Shown: piece after piece, positions 1 to 11,824 of the stretch | Position numbering within the stretch: the first letter of the stretch is position 1 | Layout: each line of letters starts with the position of its first letter | Assembly: GCA_002682825.1 (NCBI GenBank) | Contig: NOKP01000020.1 | Location: 1,219,414-1,283,413, forward strand | Source: Neonectria sp. B-13 | Lineage: Eukaryota > Ascomycota > Sordariomycetes > Hypocreales > Nectriaceae | Length of the DNA: 64,000 bases | Reading direction: 5' to 3' | Program-made: the position numbers and the translations under genes | The notes under the pieces: generated by a model | The model's database searches: none | The model's input: only the letters and a program-made list of their open reading frames with translations | What the model was told of the DNA's origin: nothing

Positions 1-2251
1 GTTGAACTAGAGTAGAATCAATTTGAGGATATCCCTGGTTTGCAGATATGTGTTTCCTGGACTTGAAGCTCTTCTCTTAGTGGACGACAATATCGCGAGG
101 CTTTGTCTCGCTCGTAAATCCGGGAGGTCGTCTGTAATCCCATTGAGTTAGGCATTGGCCTTTCCCCGCGGGCGAGAGTCCCTTTAAACTCATCAGCGAG
201 TCCACAAAGCCGTAAATCAGTTACAAAAGTGTTCATGGAGCCAGTGAATCAGTAAGCCAGAAGTGTCAGAGAAGTAGGTAGGTAGTAGGCCACTTAGTCA
301 GGGAAGCAGTTTGCCAGGTAGCAAGGCAGGTTGGTTGTAAGGTAGACCCGAAGGAAACAGAGGGATCACCGCTGCTTGTGATCTTTTATAAATGAACTGG
401 AGAGGGAAAATAAAAGGTTCAGCGCGGCTCATTGCCCTTATCTACCTACCTGACTTACTCTAGACGCTCAACAAAGTCTGGTCGAAAGCCTAAATTGACA
501 ACCTTGACCAGATAATTGTTTACCAGAGTTAGCCGTCCCTAATCGCAGCTGGGCCAAACATCTGATATTGTTCATCAGTCAAGTAACCCCCAGTGAAGCA
601 CGGGGACTAAATGCAGCTCATTGATGTGCTGATCAAGGAGTCCAATTGCCCTATAACTCTCGTAGGCATCACTCATTCCAGCATCGGCGTTTGTGTGCTC
701 CTAATTGTATTTGTTTTTGCGGTGCGAAAATGTCACTCTACCCTAGGTTGTAGTCTTCAGGGCTACCATAACCCTTCGACACATTCATGAGGTGATTTTC
801 TTTCGACTTGCCCTCCTTTCATTACGACAAATGCTTAATTCGCATGTGTATTGATGACTTGTGAAGCACCTGTACAACTGTTGGTGGTGACGGCTCCTTC
901 GTTGTCAGCAGCGGAGGTTGCGACGGATAGTCTAGACACAGCTACAAAACGATGACGGGCAAGAATACTTGCTAAGAATGCTGCTACGGGCCCGCTAGTC
1001 AGATCTGGGGAACGGTCCGTCAAGAGGCTGAGACCAGCAACGACGTTGCAAGCTGGATGTCAGCACGTGTCGTTCCCGCTTCGCTTCGGCACGCAGCCGC
1101 GTCATGACGTTACAACACTCAGGGGAAGTGCCATCACAGAGCCGCGTCACGGATGCGGGAGGGAAGAGAGGCAAGTGATTCGAAGAGAATTTGGAGCACG
1201 TCAAAGGGGAAAAGACCAATACGAAAATGTGAGATTTAGAGGCAGAGTCGAGCAAGGCTGCATATGACCGTTGATCCTGGATTATGTTAGGCCTGGACTG
1301 GGCAGCTCTCTCCCTAACCCTAGGCTGTGGCTCCCTACATCCCAGAGTTCGGCTTTCTCTACGTAGTATTCGTAGGATCTGGCTCTCTCTAGGCCGCTTT
1401 TCTATTCTAGGGTCTGGGGTCGAGGCTTGATTGACCCCTGGCGCGACAGGGCTACGTTCAGGGTAGATCAAGTGATGAGCCAACCAAGGCCCTACCGGAT
1501 GGAGCATTGAAAAGGGTCGTCCGTGGTTGTAGCAAGCAAAGAGAAATCGCGGACACGCACACACACACTAGTGATGGGATGGAACCCAAGAGACTCACTC
1601 CTCTTAAGTCTTGGGCATGCAGCCAGCCATGGTCGGTCTAGACTCGCGTCGCCCAACAAACGAAACCCCAAAATCCTGTTTTTACTCCAACTTTGTGCGC
1701 GGCCTCGTGCCGTGTCTGCTGCTCCTGGTACGGTAGGTATGTTACGTACGCGTTAGGAGGCCGCCGCGCCCATGCTATCGCGGAGGAATTTCCCATGCTT
1801 CATCTTGTCGTCATGACCACGAGGTTTCTTCACGCCGTCATTGAGTATCCCTTGGTGATTTCATGACTCGCGAAGATGCAGCTCGGTTGACGCGAGTCTG
1901 GGGCGGAGAGCCCTGTCGGCTCGCCCTGAAGAGCCCCCGGCTTCCAGGGGCCTGAAGCCTGAAGCTCAACCACTGCAGCTGGTGAGCACCGAAGCACCTC
2001 ATCAACGAGAGCCAAGAAACCACGGACACCGGCAAGGCCGCAGGGGGCACAACGCTGGCCGGTGATTGGTGGCCTGAACGACCTCCAGACCAAGCTACGG
2101 GGGCCTAGACGGCGCCCGGAGCGGCCACCAGCGCCCTGAGGCACCTACTTGAGCCACTTGGGGGTCGCCGGACACGGGAGTGGGGGATGATGACGTCGAC
2201 GGTAGCGTCATAACGGGGCGGGGCGGGGATCTTAAATCGCCCCGTCTGGGA

Positions 2252-2276
2252 AATGATGATGATGATGATGATGATG
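2252..2276. repeat. GAT trinucleotide microsatellite
   Basis: About eight consecutive GAT/ATG units in non-coding DNA. A candidate length-variable marker; no function is inferred. Confidence 0.9.
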
Positions 2277-3328
2277 GCTGGTGTTTGCTGGTGCAGAGTG
2301 ATGCTTTTATCGCCAGCATACTAAGCCTGAGCAAGGTCTTGAATGATGTAGAAGACTCGATGCTGCAGCGCCACAGGAGGAAAGATAGGGGACAAATGAC
2401 TGCAGGGCACTATCCCGTCCCTGCTGTAGCACAGTAATCTAGTAACTGAATCAGCCTCCTATCCAGACGGACGGAGCGTCTCATCCGAATGCTCATGTTG
2501 CAGTCGATAGATCAAGAGATCGGTCATCTTACTCTATCTGATCATCCGTAGATGGCCAACGACAGCAGCGAAACCCCCAGGCGTGGCGGCGATGTACAAT
2601 GACGAGATGAAAGCGACGATGCCACCCACCACTGTACACACACACAACATAGACATGCGCGCGCATGGTGACAGCTGCCACTCTCGCTTTCAGATCAGGT
2701 ATGGATGGATGCTATCATGTACTGTACTGTACTTTCCTATCCAGTCCGCGGCTTTGGCGGCCTGCTTGATTAGTTTCTGGCATTCCCGCCGGACGCCGCA
2801 TCTTATTTAGCTCCCCAGCCGTGGATACCGATGGATACCTTAACTACCTGTCCAGATGGGTCGGGTACCTATGGCCTCCACTGCCGCGACCCCCTAGCTC
2901 CCTGTTCGTTCAACTTTGTTCGCGTTTGCTGAGGTGGTTGCGGCAGGAAATAAGGTAAGGTCGAAGGGTACATGGGAAATGCAATATGTCGTAGCCCAGC
3001 CGGTACACCCGGCTGAACACAATGGAGGAATAGACCAAAGAGCTTGAAGCGACGAGACGGGGTCAAGGCTGAGGAGGGACCTGACCATTGCAATACGTCA
3101 GTCGCTCTGGTCCGTCCCTCCAATCCAAAACAAACCTAAACTGACCGGAATTCTGGCCCTTGCTCTCCATCTCTCTGTGTCTCTAAAAGGCACGTCGCTG
3201 TTTTACCCATCTAGGTAGCCCTATCGTGATTTTTCTCATGCCATAGACGACTGGCCGAAAGTCTGGCTGCATCAGCCCTGTAACATGTTAATAAGGCACC
3301 AAAGGTTGGTGGCTGTTTCTTGTCTTGC

Positions 3329-3356
3329 TCCACCTCCACCTCCACCTCCACCTCGC
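3329..3356. repeat. CCTCCA hexamer array
   Basis: Four to five perfect copies of the hexamer CCTCCA about 770 bases upstream of the kinase start codon. Simple-sequence DNA in a promoter-proximal region. Confidence 0.85.
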
Positions 3357-4121
3357 AGCGAGAGCCCAGATTCCCGATTCCCAGGCCAGCCCTGTTGCCC
3401 TTCTGCACCTCATCAGTGAGTGAGGTCACCTACTGCCCAGGCGGCTCCACTTCCAGGTTCCAGGGAATATTTCCCACTGAGGAATACCCACTGGCCACTG
3501 TCCGTCCGCTGTCACGCAGCGGCTTGCCCACTACTTCGTAAGCACCTGCGGCTACCCTACCCACTGACGCTCGACACCTGCACCCGCACTTGCACTCTCC
3601 ATTCCCACCAGACAAATCTGTGCCTCTTCCTCCTCCTCTTCCTCTTTCTTTTCCGCATTCTGTCTCATCTCCCTTCAAGACTTCTCCTCCATACCTCTCC
3701 CAACTTCCCTGTCCGGCTCATCCGCCAGCCTCGCTTCCCACCAAACGCACTTTGCACGACCGAGTCCCCGCGCACGAACCCTCCTCAGCGTTCGTCCTGC
3801 GACTCGTTAAACCCCGCACATCCGCCGCAGCCAAAGCCCAGCCCAGCTCAGCCCGCCTACCAGCCCAGCCCGTCTTGTCTTGTCCCGGTTTCTGACGACA
3901 TCGGCCTGCCCGTCTTTGCTGCTCTTACAAATACACCAGAACCGCAGCCCACGAGATCACTCGGCACGAAATCGACAAACAAAAGCTCGACTACTACTGA
4001 CTAGGAGAACCCAGTGGAGAGGCGCTCTCCATCCGTCTCACCTGCCGCCGCAGTAAAGCTCTGCTCCCTCGCCGTCTTCACCTAGGTGGTTTGTCGCGCC
4101 TTAGCGACATTCTCTTCAGTC

Positions 4122-6385
4122 ATGTCGACCATCCAACAACTTAAGAACTTCATCCGCCACGGTATGTGACCTCTCTGCCTCCCGGCCGTCCCTTCTTTTA
4201 AACTTCGCCTTCTTGGTCGATCGTGCATCTGACTTCTATTTGTCATCCGCTCCAGGCAAGCAAGCCCGCGCTGGCAACCCCAATGAAGACCCGTCGCGTA
4301 AGACCGAGGCTGCTCCTCAGCAATCCACCCAGCCTGTCCACCACCATAGCGCTCCCGATAGCCACCATGCTCCCGCTCAGGCCGCCGTCGACCCTTACTT
4401 AGATTCCCCCATCGATGGCCACCATAGCAAGGCCACCAAGTCTAAGCGCGTTGACGAGGCGAACCTCGCCAAGATCGTCGCCGAAGAGAACGCCAGCAAG
4501 AGCAAGTTTCCTCGCTACCCCGGCCTTGAGCGATGGGAGCTTGTCGACAAGATGGGCGATGGTGCCTTCAGTAACGTCTACCGCGCCCGCGATACTACAG
4601 GCGAAAGGGGTGAAGTCGCCATCAAAGTCGTCCGCAAATACGAGATGAACAGCATGCAGGTGAGTTTGCTCGGGACCTGTCTGTAAACGCAGTCCTTCTC
4701 CTTCTATTTTTGTCCGGCGTGGCTCTATTTCTTCACCCCCATTTACCAACACTCGGGGTTGCCCCCTTCCTAGGGAAACAATCATTTACATCCAGACTTC
4801 AAAAAAGTCCCCAAGGCTGCAGAGGTGCGAGAATCTTTCCTTAGTTTGCGTCTTCTTACTTCGTCTCCAACCGCTCTCGTCGGTATTGGTCGAGTTCGAG
4901 GACGACCTGCAGACTTGTGGCCAGGCGAAGCAGCGTGCTAACTCTATCGCAGCGATCCAACATTTTGAAAGAGGTCCAGATCATGCGCCAGCTTGATCAC
5001 CCCAACATCATCAAACTCGTTGATTTCTCCGAGTCGCGGCAATACTACTACATCATCCTTGAGCTCGCCCCTGGTGGCGAACTCTTCCACCAGATTGTTC
5101 GCTTGACCTACTTCAGCGAGGAGCTTTCCCGACACGTCATTGTCCAGGTGGCCAAAGCCCTCGAGTATTTGCACGAGGAGAGAGGCGTCGTTCATCGGTG
5201 AGTTCATTCCTCCCCAGCTGGATGTCTCAAGGGCACGCAGATCCCTGGTGTCGATGATGCCCCTCCTGACGTCACTGCGCCCCTGCATCGATATGGCGAT
5301 AGCTGCTAACCCTTGCTAGTGACATCAAACCCGAAAACATTCTGTACAACCCCATCCCTTACGTCCCTTCCAAGACCCCCAAGCCCACGCAACCTGGTGA
5401 TGAAGACAAGGTCGATGAGGGCGAGTTCGTTCCGGGCCAGGGCGCTGGTGGCATTGGCCAGATCAAGATTGCCGATTTTGGCCTGTCCAAGATTGTGTGG
5501 GACAACCAGACCATGACCCCCTGTGGTACTGTCGGGTATACGGCCCCCGAGATTGTCAAGGATGAGCGGTACTCCAAGTCGGTTGACATGTGGGCTCTGG
5601 GTTGTGTGCTTTACACCCTGCTCTGCGGCTTCCCTCCCTTCTACGATGAGAGCATCGAGGTGCTAACCGAGAAGGTCGCCAAGGGCCAGTACACTTTCCT
5701 GTCGCCGTGGTGGGATGATATCTCCAAGTCGGCCCAGGACCTCATCAGCCACCTGTTGACCGTCGACCCCGAAAAGCGGTACACGATCACCGAGTTCCTG
5801 GCCCACCCATGGGTCCGAGGTAATGGCCCTACTCCCCGCGAGGAGAAGAAGAAGCCTGATAGCATGCTCCGGGCCTTCGATGCCACCAAGTTTGAGGAGC
5901 CCGGCAAGCGCTATGATTTCCGATCACCTGGAGCCGTTAACCTGCGCGAGGTCTTTGATGTTAGTTACGCCGTGCATCGCCAGGAAGAGGAGGGCAAGCG
6001 ACGAGCACAGGTAGGTGCCAAGGGTGGCCCCGCGAGGTTCATGAGTGGGCTCAACGAGGAGGATGAGGACGAAGAGGACGAAGATCGTATGCAGATTGAC
6101 GGACAAGAGCATAATGCCGCCGCTCCCAAGCCCAATGCCGCGACTCAAGCGCTGGAGCAGAGCATGCGAAAAGCAAACATTCGGGATCAAGAAGGCGAGA
6201 CTCGTGGCCGGGAACGCGAACGAACCGCCGAGAAGGGTTACGGCCAACATTCTGCTACCGTGACAGCAGCGGCTCGGCAACAAGTGAAGGATCGCAATCG
6301 TCACCGAGGTGCCTTCGAGCTTAACCTGGACAATGCTACGTTGCTGGGCAAGCGAAACAAGAAGGTTCCCATCATGGGGGTATAG
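4122..6385 (+). CDS. srk1: Srk1/Rck2-type MAPK-activated Ser/Thr protein kinase
   Basis: Five exons: 4122-4161, 4256-4659, 4774-4824, 4953-5197, 5320-6385, giving 601 residues in continuous frame. The glycine-rich loop KMGDGAFSNVY is near residues 112-122, the catalytic lysine is in VAIK (K137), HRDIKPEN has D248, and ADFGLSK has D299. The activation segment is followed by TPCGTVGYTAPE. The acidic insert between HRD and DFG, the SPWWDDISKSA segment and the C-terminal LNLDNATLLGKRNKK tail match the fission yeast Srk1 / budding yeast Rck2 group rather than generic CaM kinases. In those yeasts the kinase is a target of the Sty1/Hog1 stress MAPK and acts in oxidative and osmotic stress and translation control. 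That role is carried over by family. Branch points GCTAAC precede the acceptors of introns 3 and 4. The gene symbol follows the fission yeast name. Confidence 0.93.
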
Positions 6386-7334
6386 GAACCCAATGATGGA
6401 AGCTCGATGAGTACTGCAACTGCTGTTGAGCAGGACCCTGTTGACAGGGTACTACGGCCAAAAGTCCCACTCCTTGTTCGATATTCTACAGAAGAGTTAC
6501 CGTTTGTGCTGGAAAATGCATGAAGGAAAACATGCGGTCTCCTAGTCATCTCCATGGAACCACATTTTCTCGTTCTCGACCAAGGGTAGTGTTCTGGCTG
6601 AGCTATTTCTGTCTGGATGTTTTGGAAGTCGCATTTGGGCGCATGGAGTAAAGAGGCAACACAGGTTGGACGTGTCGTGTCCAAAGGGATCTTGTGGCTT
6701 TTTGTGTCTATTGATCAATGTATCTTTGTGTTCAGGAGCCAAGGTAACCGTTCCGGTAGGCTCTTGATTCATTCTATTATTGTGCCAGTGGAGAGAAAGA
6801 AGTGGTGAAAGATGATTTGTGGATAATATTATTCATCCATAGGCCGGGAGTTAGTAGGATATCTTCAAACGCTTTTCAGTCAGATCTGAGGTGTATGTTT
6901 TGCACGCTGTCGATTGTAGGGGAAGTATGATCGCATTACTGGTTAATTGGAAGGTTTCGCCCTTTGCCTTTCAAAGTCATGTATTTTGGCTGGTCAAATC
7001 GTGTCAATTCATCCCCTGCAGAGAGCCTACTCTACTATGATTTTAAGGCAGTAGTAGTATGCAGTTAAGGTTCTTCAAGAGCTGTGCGCAATGCCGACGG
7101 CTTGCGATCAATGAGAATTTCCAACGAGCCCAGACGATGTTCAATGATTATCTACCAAGGTGGTCCGGTGGGACATTCTACAAGAGTCGGCCATTCTGGC
7201 TGTACACTCTCGACATGGAGTATCTAGGCGTGAGAATGCTCAGTGGTAATCGTGAGCATGGAAATTAATAATACTAATCTGAATCCAACCGTAAATAGCA
7301 TGAGATTTCGTAAACTGCAAGTAAAAGGATACCT
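6386..7334. other. Intergenic region between convergent genes
   Basis: This holds the 3' ends of the kinase (plus strand) and the 844-residue protein (minus strand). It is AT-richer than the flanking exons. Nothing else was recognised. Confidence 0.6.
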
Positions 7335-9869
7335 TTACTTGCTTGCCAAGGCAAATATGCCTCCATGCCACCCGTACGTCCGGGTAAGTCTTCGTCCGTA
7401 TCGTCTAGCAATCTCAAAGCGCATCTTGCCCTTAGGGTGAGGCTCATGGAAGTGTATGCTTCGTTCGACGTCCATCTTGATCGGGGAGAACTGCCAGACA
7501 GATCCGTAGAGCTTCTCAGCTCTGAATCCAGTTGAGACCATGGCATGGACAAAGTCGTTCCATGGAACCTCACCAGGCGTCGATGTTACCTCGGGGTTGA
7601 AAAAGAGGGTGCGGAAGACCTTAAGCGTGCGGGCGTCAACTGGGAAGGTCAGTTGGGGATCGTCAGAACTGGTCGCCGCGGTTTCCGGCGACTCGGCGGC
7701 TTCATCTTGGGGTCGAGCTGGCGTTCCTCTCGTCTTCTTCTTTTCCTTAGGCTCGGCAGCAGAGAAAGGAGTGTTATCCGGGATGTCGGATAATAGGGCG
7801 TCGAAGGGAAGATTGAGGGCATCGACATCAGGAACCGGAGCCTGCTTGTCCTTGGGAGTTGGCGCCGGCTCAACCCACTCTGGGGTTCTTCGCAACATGC
7901 GCGACTGCGAAAGCAGCGTCTGCAAGGCGACCGTATTATCCAAGTTAACGGACGCTTCAGCGAAGACTCGGTCGATGTTGGCCCACACCTTGTCCAGGTT
8001 GTGCTCGGCTCGTCGTAAAGTATCCACGTTCTCCCTAGTCCGACGCTTGCCAAACGGGTAGGTGAACCTGCCCGGGGAGGGTTCGCCCAACTTCGCAGCT
8101 TCGATGAGGTTCTGCTCATCCAGAGCAGCCGGGATCTTATTCCAGGGCTTGGTTCGTTGGGCAAATTCCTTTTCGATGAGGTCTTTCCTGTCCACGAAAA
8201 GGGTTTCGAAGTTCTGAGCCCATGGCTGATAGAGCTCTAGCTGCCTTGTGCACTGGGAGATGATGGAAAGGTCACCAATTATTCCGGCGATGTGACTAGA
8301 AATGAGCGCGTCTGCTTGTGGCTCTGCTTGGAGTAGACGCTCCAGCTCGTCTATGACTATCGGCATGCGGAGGAAGAACAGTTGCTTGTCATCCTTCCAT
8401 AGCGTGCGCAGGAGCCAGTGGAGATGCCTTTCGATCTTGGCCATCCTGGTTCCAAGTTTGGGTCTCACTCCGATTTCGGTAGAACTGACATCTGGGTTGT
8501 GTTCGCGCACGAAGAACTTCCGCATTGGCAGCGAAGCAACGACGGCGACCTCTAGCGAGCCCAGAGGACTCTTTGTCGCCTGCTCGAGGTAGTAACGACA
8601 CCTGAGCAGAGCAACCAAGTACTCCTCGGGCAGGTCCTCCAAGGGCGATATTATCGCGGCGTACTTTTGCTGAAGCACTTGGAGCCCCTGGACTTGCTGA
8701 TGCAGCTCGGAATACATTTCGATTCCGAGATAAGCATCGGCGATGGTATTGCTAATGATGCGAGCCCAAAGGATGGTATCGCGACCTTTCACAGTGGTAG
8801 GGTGGGATTGGCCTCGTGGGTCTTTGAGCATCTCCAGCCGATGCTCCTTGACTTGCAGAAGCTGCTCGGCAAAGTATGCTGGATCCTCTCGAAGGCCCCA
8901 GAGATGATCTTCCGCAGCTGACGCTCTGGCCCCGAGGAGCGACTCCATTCGGCCAAGGTCAAGCCCGACCGGAGGCCGATACGGAGCCTCTGCTGCCATG
9001 ATAGCAAGCGACTCGAATCCAGAAGCCTCACTTTCCGGCTTGAGCTGCGGCTCTGGCTGAATGGAAAACGCATCGCTGGTCAGACTGACCACGGGAAGAT
9101 CATGAAGAATCTCCTGGCAACAGTCTACGAGAAAATCCAACAAGCGTTCTTGTGCTCGTAGGACGAGAAGACCCTCGCCAGGAAGGTATTCCCTTCGACT
9201 GCACATCCAGTCCATGACATGTGGATAGGACTTCCATGACAACAGTGTGCCATAATCCTCGGCTAAAGTCACCCTGTTGAGGACCAACGTGTACATATTG
9301 AGAAAGATGGGCTTGAGGGCGTTGGTCACTTTGCCTAGGTGCATGGCGTAGTTGTCGGCACCAGCGAAAGCAGGTGGAGGGTTGCGACCTCTTGCGCTGA
9401 GCAACAACAGCAGTACTTTGGTTTGAGTCAGATCTTCCTGGTTGATATGAGGCCACATGTAATGGCCGGTATAGTTTGTGCCTCTCTCACGCTCCTGCGG
9501 CGACTCTTTGCGGAAAGCTTCAAAGTCGGGACGATGCAGGGCCGGCATGTCTGGCCAGGCTTTGAGGAGGATACGAAGTTTCTGGGCTCGGGATTTCTTG
9601 GCCCATCGCTTCTGAATGGTGCCTTCATGGCGCTCGACAATCTTGTTCAACGTGTCGTAGCTGGCCCATATCTTGCTTGCCCTTTCCTTTGCCTCTTGTC
9701 GGACTTGACTCGCAGGGGGGCACGGTGGTACGGCCTGGCCTATGGCTGTAAAGAAGCTGGACGGGTCGTTCCAATCTATGTCTGGCATGCCTCTGAGTTG
9801 ATCATCGCCGTCGTAAGCTTCTGCACCGGGGGCCCAGGGGTCGAATTGGTGGTTTGGTCGAAGCTCCAT
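7335..9869 (-). CDS. Uncharacterised 844-residue fungal protein
   Basis: A single uninterrupted reading frame from an ATG at 9869. No enzyme motif, signal peptide or membrane span is visible. The N-terminal half is rich in charged and tryptophan-containing helices (KIWASYDTLNKIVERHEGTIQKRW from about residue 67). Around residues 690-740 lies a Pro/Glu/Lys-rich low-complexity linker. The last about 90 residues form a compact module with a Trp-Gln-Phe-Ser-Pro stretch, then FHEPHPKGK and an Arg-rich tail RRYGRRLTRTYGWHGG. I have a recollection of similar endings in many hypothetical proteins of filamentous ascomycetes but cannot give them a function. Because the frame is this long and intron-free, and codon usage looks normal, it is very likely a real gene. 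Confidence 0.85.
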   Translation of the reverse strand: MELRPNHQFDPWAPGAEAYDGDDQLRGMPDIDWNDPSSFFTAIGQAVPPCPPASQVRQEAKERASKIWASYDTLNKIVERHEGTIQKRWAKKSRAQKLRILLKAWPDMPALHRPDFEAFRKESPQERERGTNYTGHYMWPHINQEDLTQTKVLLLLLSARGRNPPPAFAGADNYAMHLGKVTNALKPIFLNMYTLVLNRVTLAEDYGTLLSWKSYPHVMDWMCSRREYLPGEGLLVLRAQERLLDFLVDCCQEILHDLPVVSLTSDAFSIQPEPQLKPESEASGFESLAIMAAEAPYRPPVGLDLGRMESLLGARASAAEDHLWGLREDPAYFAEQLLQVKEHRLEMLKDPRGQSHPTTVKGRDTILWARIISNTIADAYLGIEMYSELHQQVQGLQVLQQKYAAIISPLEDLPEEYLVALLRCRYYLEQATKSPLGSLEVAVVASLPMRKFFVREHNPDVSSTEIGVRPKLGTRMAKIERHLHWLLRTLWKDDKQLFFLRMPIVIDELERLLQAEPQADALISSHIAGIIGDLSIISQCTRQLELYQPWAQNFETLFVDRKDLIEKEFAQRTKPWNKIPAALDEQNLIEAAKLGEPSPGRFTYPFGKRRTRENVDTLRRAEHNLDKVWANIDRVFAEASVNLDNTVALQTLLSQSRMLRRTPEWVEPAPTPKDKQAPVPDVDALNLPFDALLSDIPDNTPFSAAEPKEKKKTRGTPARPQDEAAESPETAATSSDDPQLTFPVDARTLKVFRTLFFNPEVTSTPGEVPWNDFVHAMVSTGFRAEKLYGSVWQFSPIKMDVERSIHFHEPHPKGKMRFEIARRYGRRLTRTYGWHGGIFALASK

Positions 9870-10276
9870 ATTGTCTGAGGGGAGAGTTGTTGTAGTTCGC
9901 AGGCGTAGCTACCTTGAATGAGTAGGTAAGTTGGGAGTTTCACAGCGGGGGAGATTCAATGAGAGGGGCATGACGACAGAACGGAAAAAATGGGACCCCT
10001 GTAGCCCTTGCGTGGCCTGTATTGAGATGATGGGATAATGACGTTTCTTTTTTTATTCAGAGATCACATTGCACATTATGGTTATATGTTGACTTATCTC
10101 TGTCAACTAACGAGCTAAGCTGTAGAAGGAGTTATGTCCCAGGTGGCTCCAATTATGTTTCCACTTATCAAGCTTCACCTAGTCTTAGCAAAGAGCAAGG
10201 CATGAAAGAAGGAAGGTTGTGTATCATTTGTAGGCAAGGGGTATATCTGACAACCATAGAACCTTACAGTCAATAT
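9870..10276. other. Intergenic region
   Basis: Upstream sequence of the 844-residue gene and downstream of the damaged small gene. AT-rich, with a poly-T run near 10048. No gene seen. Confidence 0.6.
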
Positions 10277-10728
10277 TTAATAGTCTTCACTATCCTCCTC
10301 ATCAGACGAGCCAGATTCAGCATCCCTTCCTTCGCCTGGACCATCGCCCCTGCCCTTCTTGGACTGGTCAGGGTGGGCTTCATGTTTGCCCTTGGTGCAG
10401 CCCGATTTGGAATCGTCCTTGTCGCAGTATGACCCTATGAAGGCCTCAGGATACTCTTCTTCATTCTCAGGTGTGTCCAAAGTTCCATGTACCTCTTCTT
10501 CCCAGTCGGCCCAGACGTCCGAGTCCGGATCTATTTCAAGCTGTCCTGTCCTCACGCGCGTTGGCTCGCGTTAGAAGTCGATATCTCACCCGCCTCCGTA
10601 TTTCGACGCGGAAAGCAAACTCACCGGGATGGTATCGGAAGCCACCGTGCTCATTTTTCTCCTTTTCGAACGATTTATCGCACTGTAAACATATGAACAA
10701 GTCGTTTGCGGCCTTCCGCTTGCCGCAT
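10277..10728 (-). pseudogene. Truncated gene with C-x2-C and YHPG motif
   Basis: The 3' exon (10277-10545) is joined over a 79-base intron (10546-10624, GTGAGT donor, CTTCTAACG branch, GACAG acceptor) to an upstream exon ending at 10625. The spliced frame reads ANDLFICLQCDKSFEKEKNE, then GFRYHPG, then a highly acidic segment including DPDSDVWADWEEEVHG and EYPEAFIGSYCDKD. A Cys pair, a YHPG element and an acidic Trp-Asp-Trp-like segment recall small zinc-binding hypothetical proteins of filamentous fungi (from memory, not checked). In the continuous frame a TGA lies 11 codons upstream of the first codon quoted, and I find no ATG or convincing upstream exon. The 5' end is therefore either lost or hidden behind an intron I could not resolve. 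A degenerate gene copy is the simplest reading; a functional gene with an unseen first exon remains possible. Confidence 0.45.
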
Positions 10729-11824
10729 GTGGTACCTCACCGGAGCGTGTCGTAGTGCGTCGCCGCGCGCTGTCGCACGCTTTTGTCGTTACAGAGCACC
10801 AATAGAATGGCACGAACCTGTTGCTCGGGCTTCAGGGACTTTAACAAAATCGCGAGTTGGCAAATATGGTTGGTTGGCGTTGTTTGTCTTCCTTGTGTTG
10901 GGAGGATGCAAGTTGCCGCGGTTTGCCCTAGGCTGCATCCCTAGTAAGCAGCACTTGTAAGGATGGAAGTACTTAAACAGTTGACCGCCCGCAAGTCTGC
11001 CCTGGTTCAGCGACCTACTCGCTCCAGTATAGACACGACATGGCGCATCCCGCCTACAACTGGATCATGGATATATCCTGGCTGTAGGCACGAGTTGTTT
11101 TAGACTGCGGTATTGCTTTCAGACTGTGTTACTGCGGCTGTGGGATTCTCAACGTCTCGACCTCTAGAACCACATGGCGATGCTGGGCCTTGCAGACGAC
11201 CGCAGGGTTGCGCTGGATCACAATCCCTCAGCCGCACCAGCAGAGACCAACACGCACCGTCGATGTAACGTCGTTTGCTGTCGTTCTACTCCCGGACACA
11301 AGGTACATCCATCCGCGTCCTAGACGAAATATATACCGCCGCGATTCAGCATTCCAAAACGCAAGTTAGTGTCCTGTCGTCCCATCTCCTATATGACCTT
11401 CTCCACAACGAACGTCACCCAGGGTTTTTTTTAATACCTCGCAGCCAACTCGCAAACATTACGGATTCTGGAAGGACCCCTGCTCACGAAGCTCATTTAT
11501 TCACCAAATAGTGTGTTTGCTACGGGACGGCTAAGGCAGGTAGGGATGAAAACCCGTCAACCAACAACCAACAACCAAAAACCGTCAACCAACGGCCAAG
11601 ACCCGCCGTGTTGCAGAACGCTACCTAGTCCTCATTGAATTCACTGCCCACTTTCCCCGGGATTCCTTCATTCACCATCGGCCTGCATTAGCTGGGCTTC
11701 CTAATCTCTATATATACAACCAACCGAGTTTTCCCTAACACTTTCATCTTCCCTCAACATCAACGCAACACTAAGACGACAAGCCACTACCTCTCTACCT
11801 TCACAGAACTCAAGCCCTGCCAAG
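10729..11824. other. Intergenic region upstream of CE5 esterase
   Basis: No coding sequence was recognised. A CCAACAA-type direct repeat (11549-11600) and a TATA box lie close to the esterase gene. Confidence 0.55.
11709..11716 (+). promoter_or_regulatory. TATA box of the CE5 esterase gene
   Basis: TATATATA lies 108 bases upstream of the esterase ATG, followed by a CA-rich leader with short ACAT/CAAC motifs typical of fungal transcription starts. Confidence 0.6.

Larger units (their letters stand above)
1..4121. other. Long gene-free leader region
   Basis: No reading frame here resembles a known protein. The longest open frame (minus strand, 995-1564) has no recognisable motif. Visible structure is limited to a GAT microsatellite near 2252-2276 and a CCTCCA hexamer array near 3329-3356. 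The last 600 bases before the kinase start are C-rich and pyrimidine-rich, as expected for a fungal promoter and 5' leader. Confidence 0.6.

Noticed and set aside
1312..1323. CCCTAACCCTAG resembling a telomere repeat
   Set aside because: Fewer than two units and no array; a chance match.
995..1564. 189-codon minus-strand frame near the window start
   Set aside because: No recognisable domain; compositionally like non-coding GC-rich DNA.
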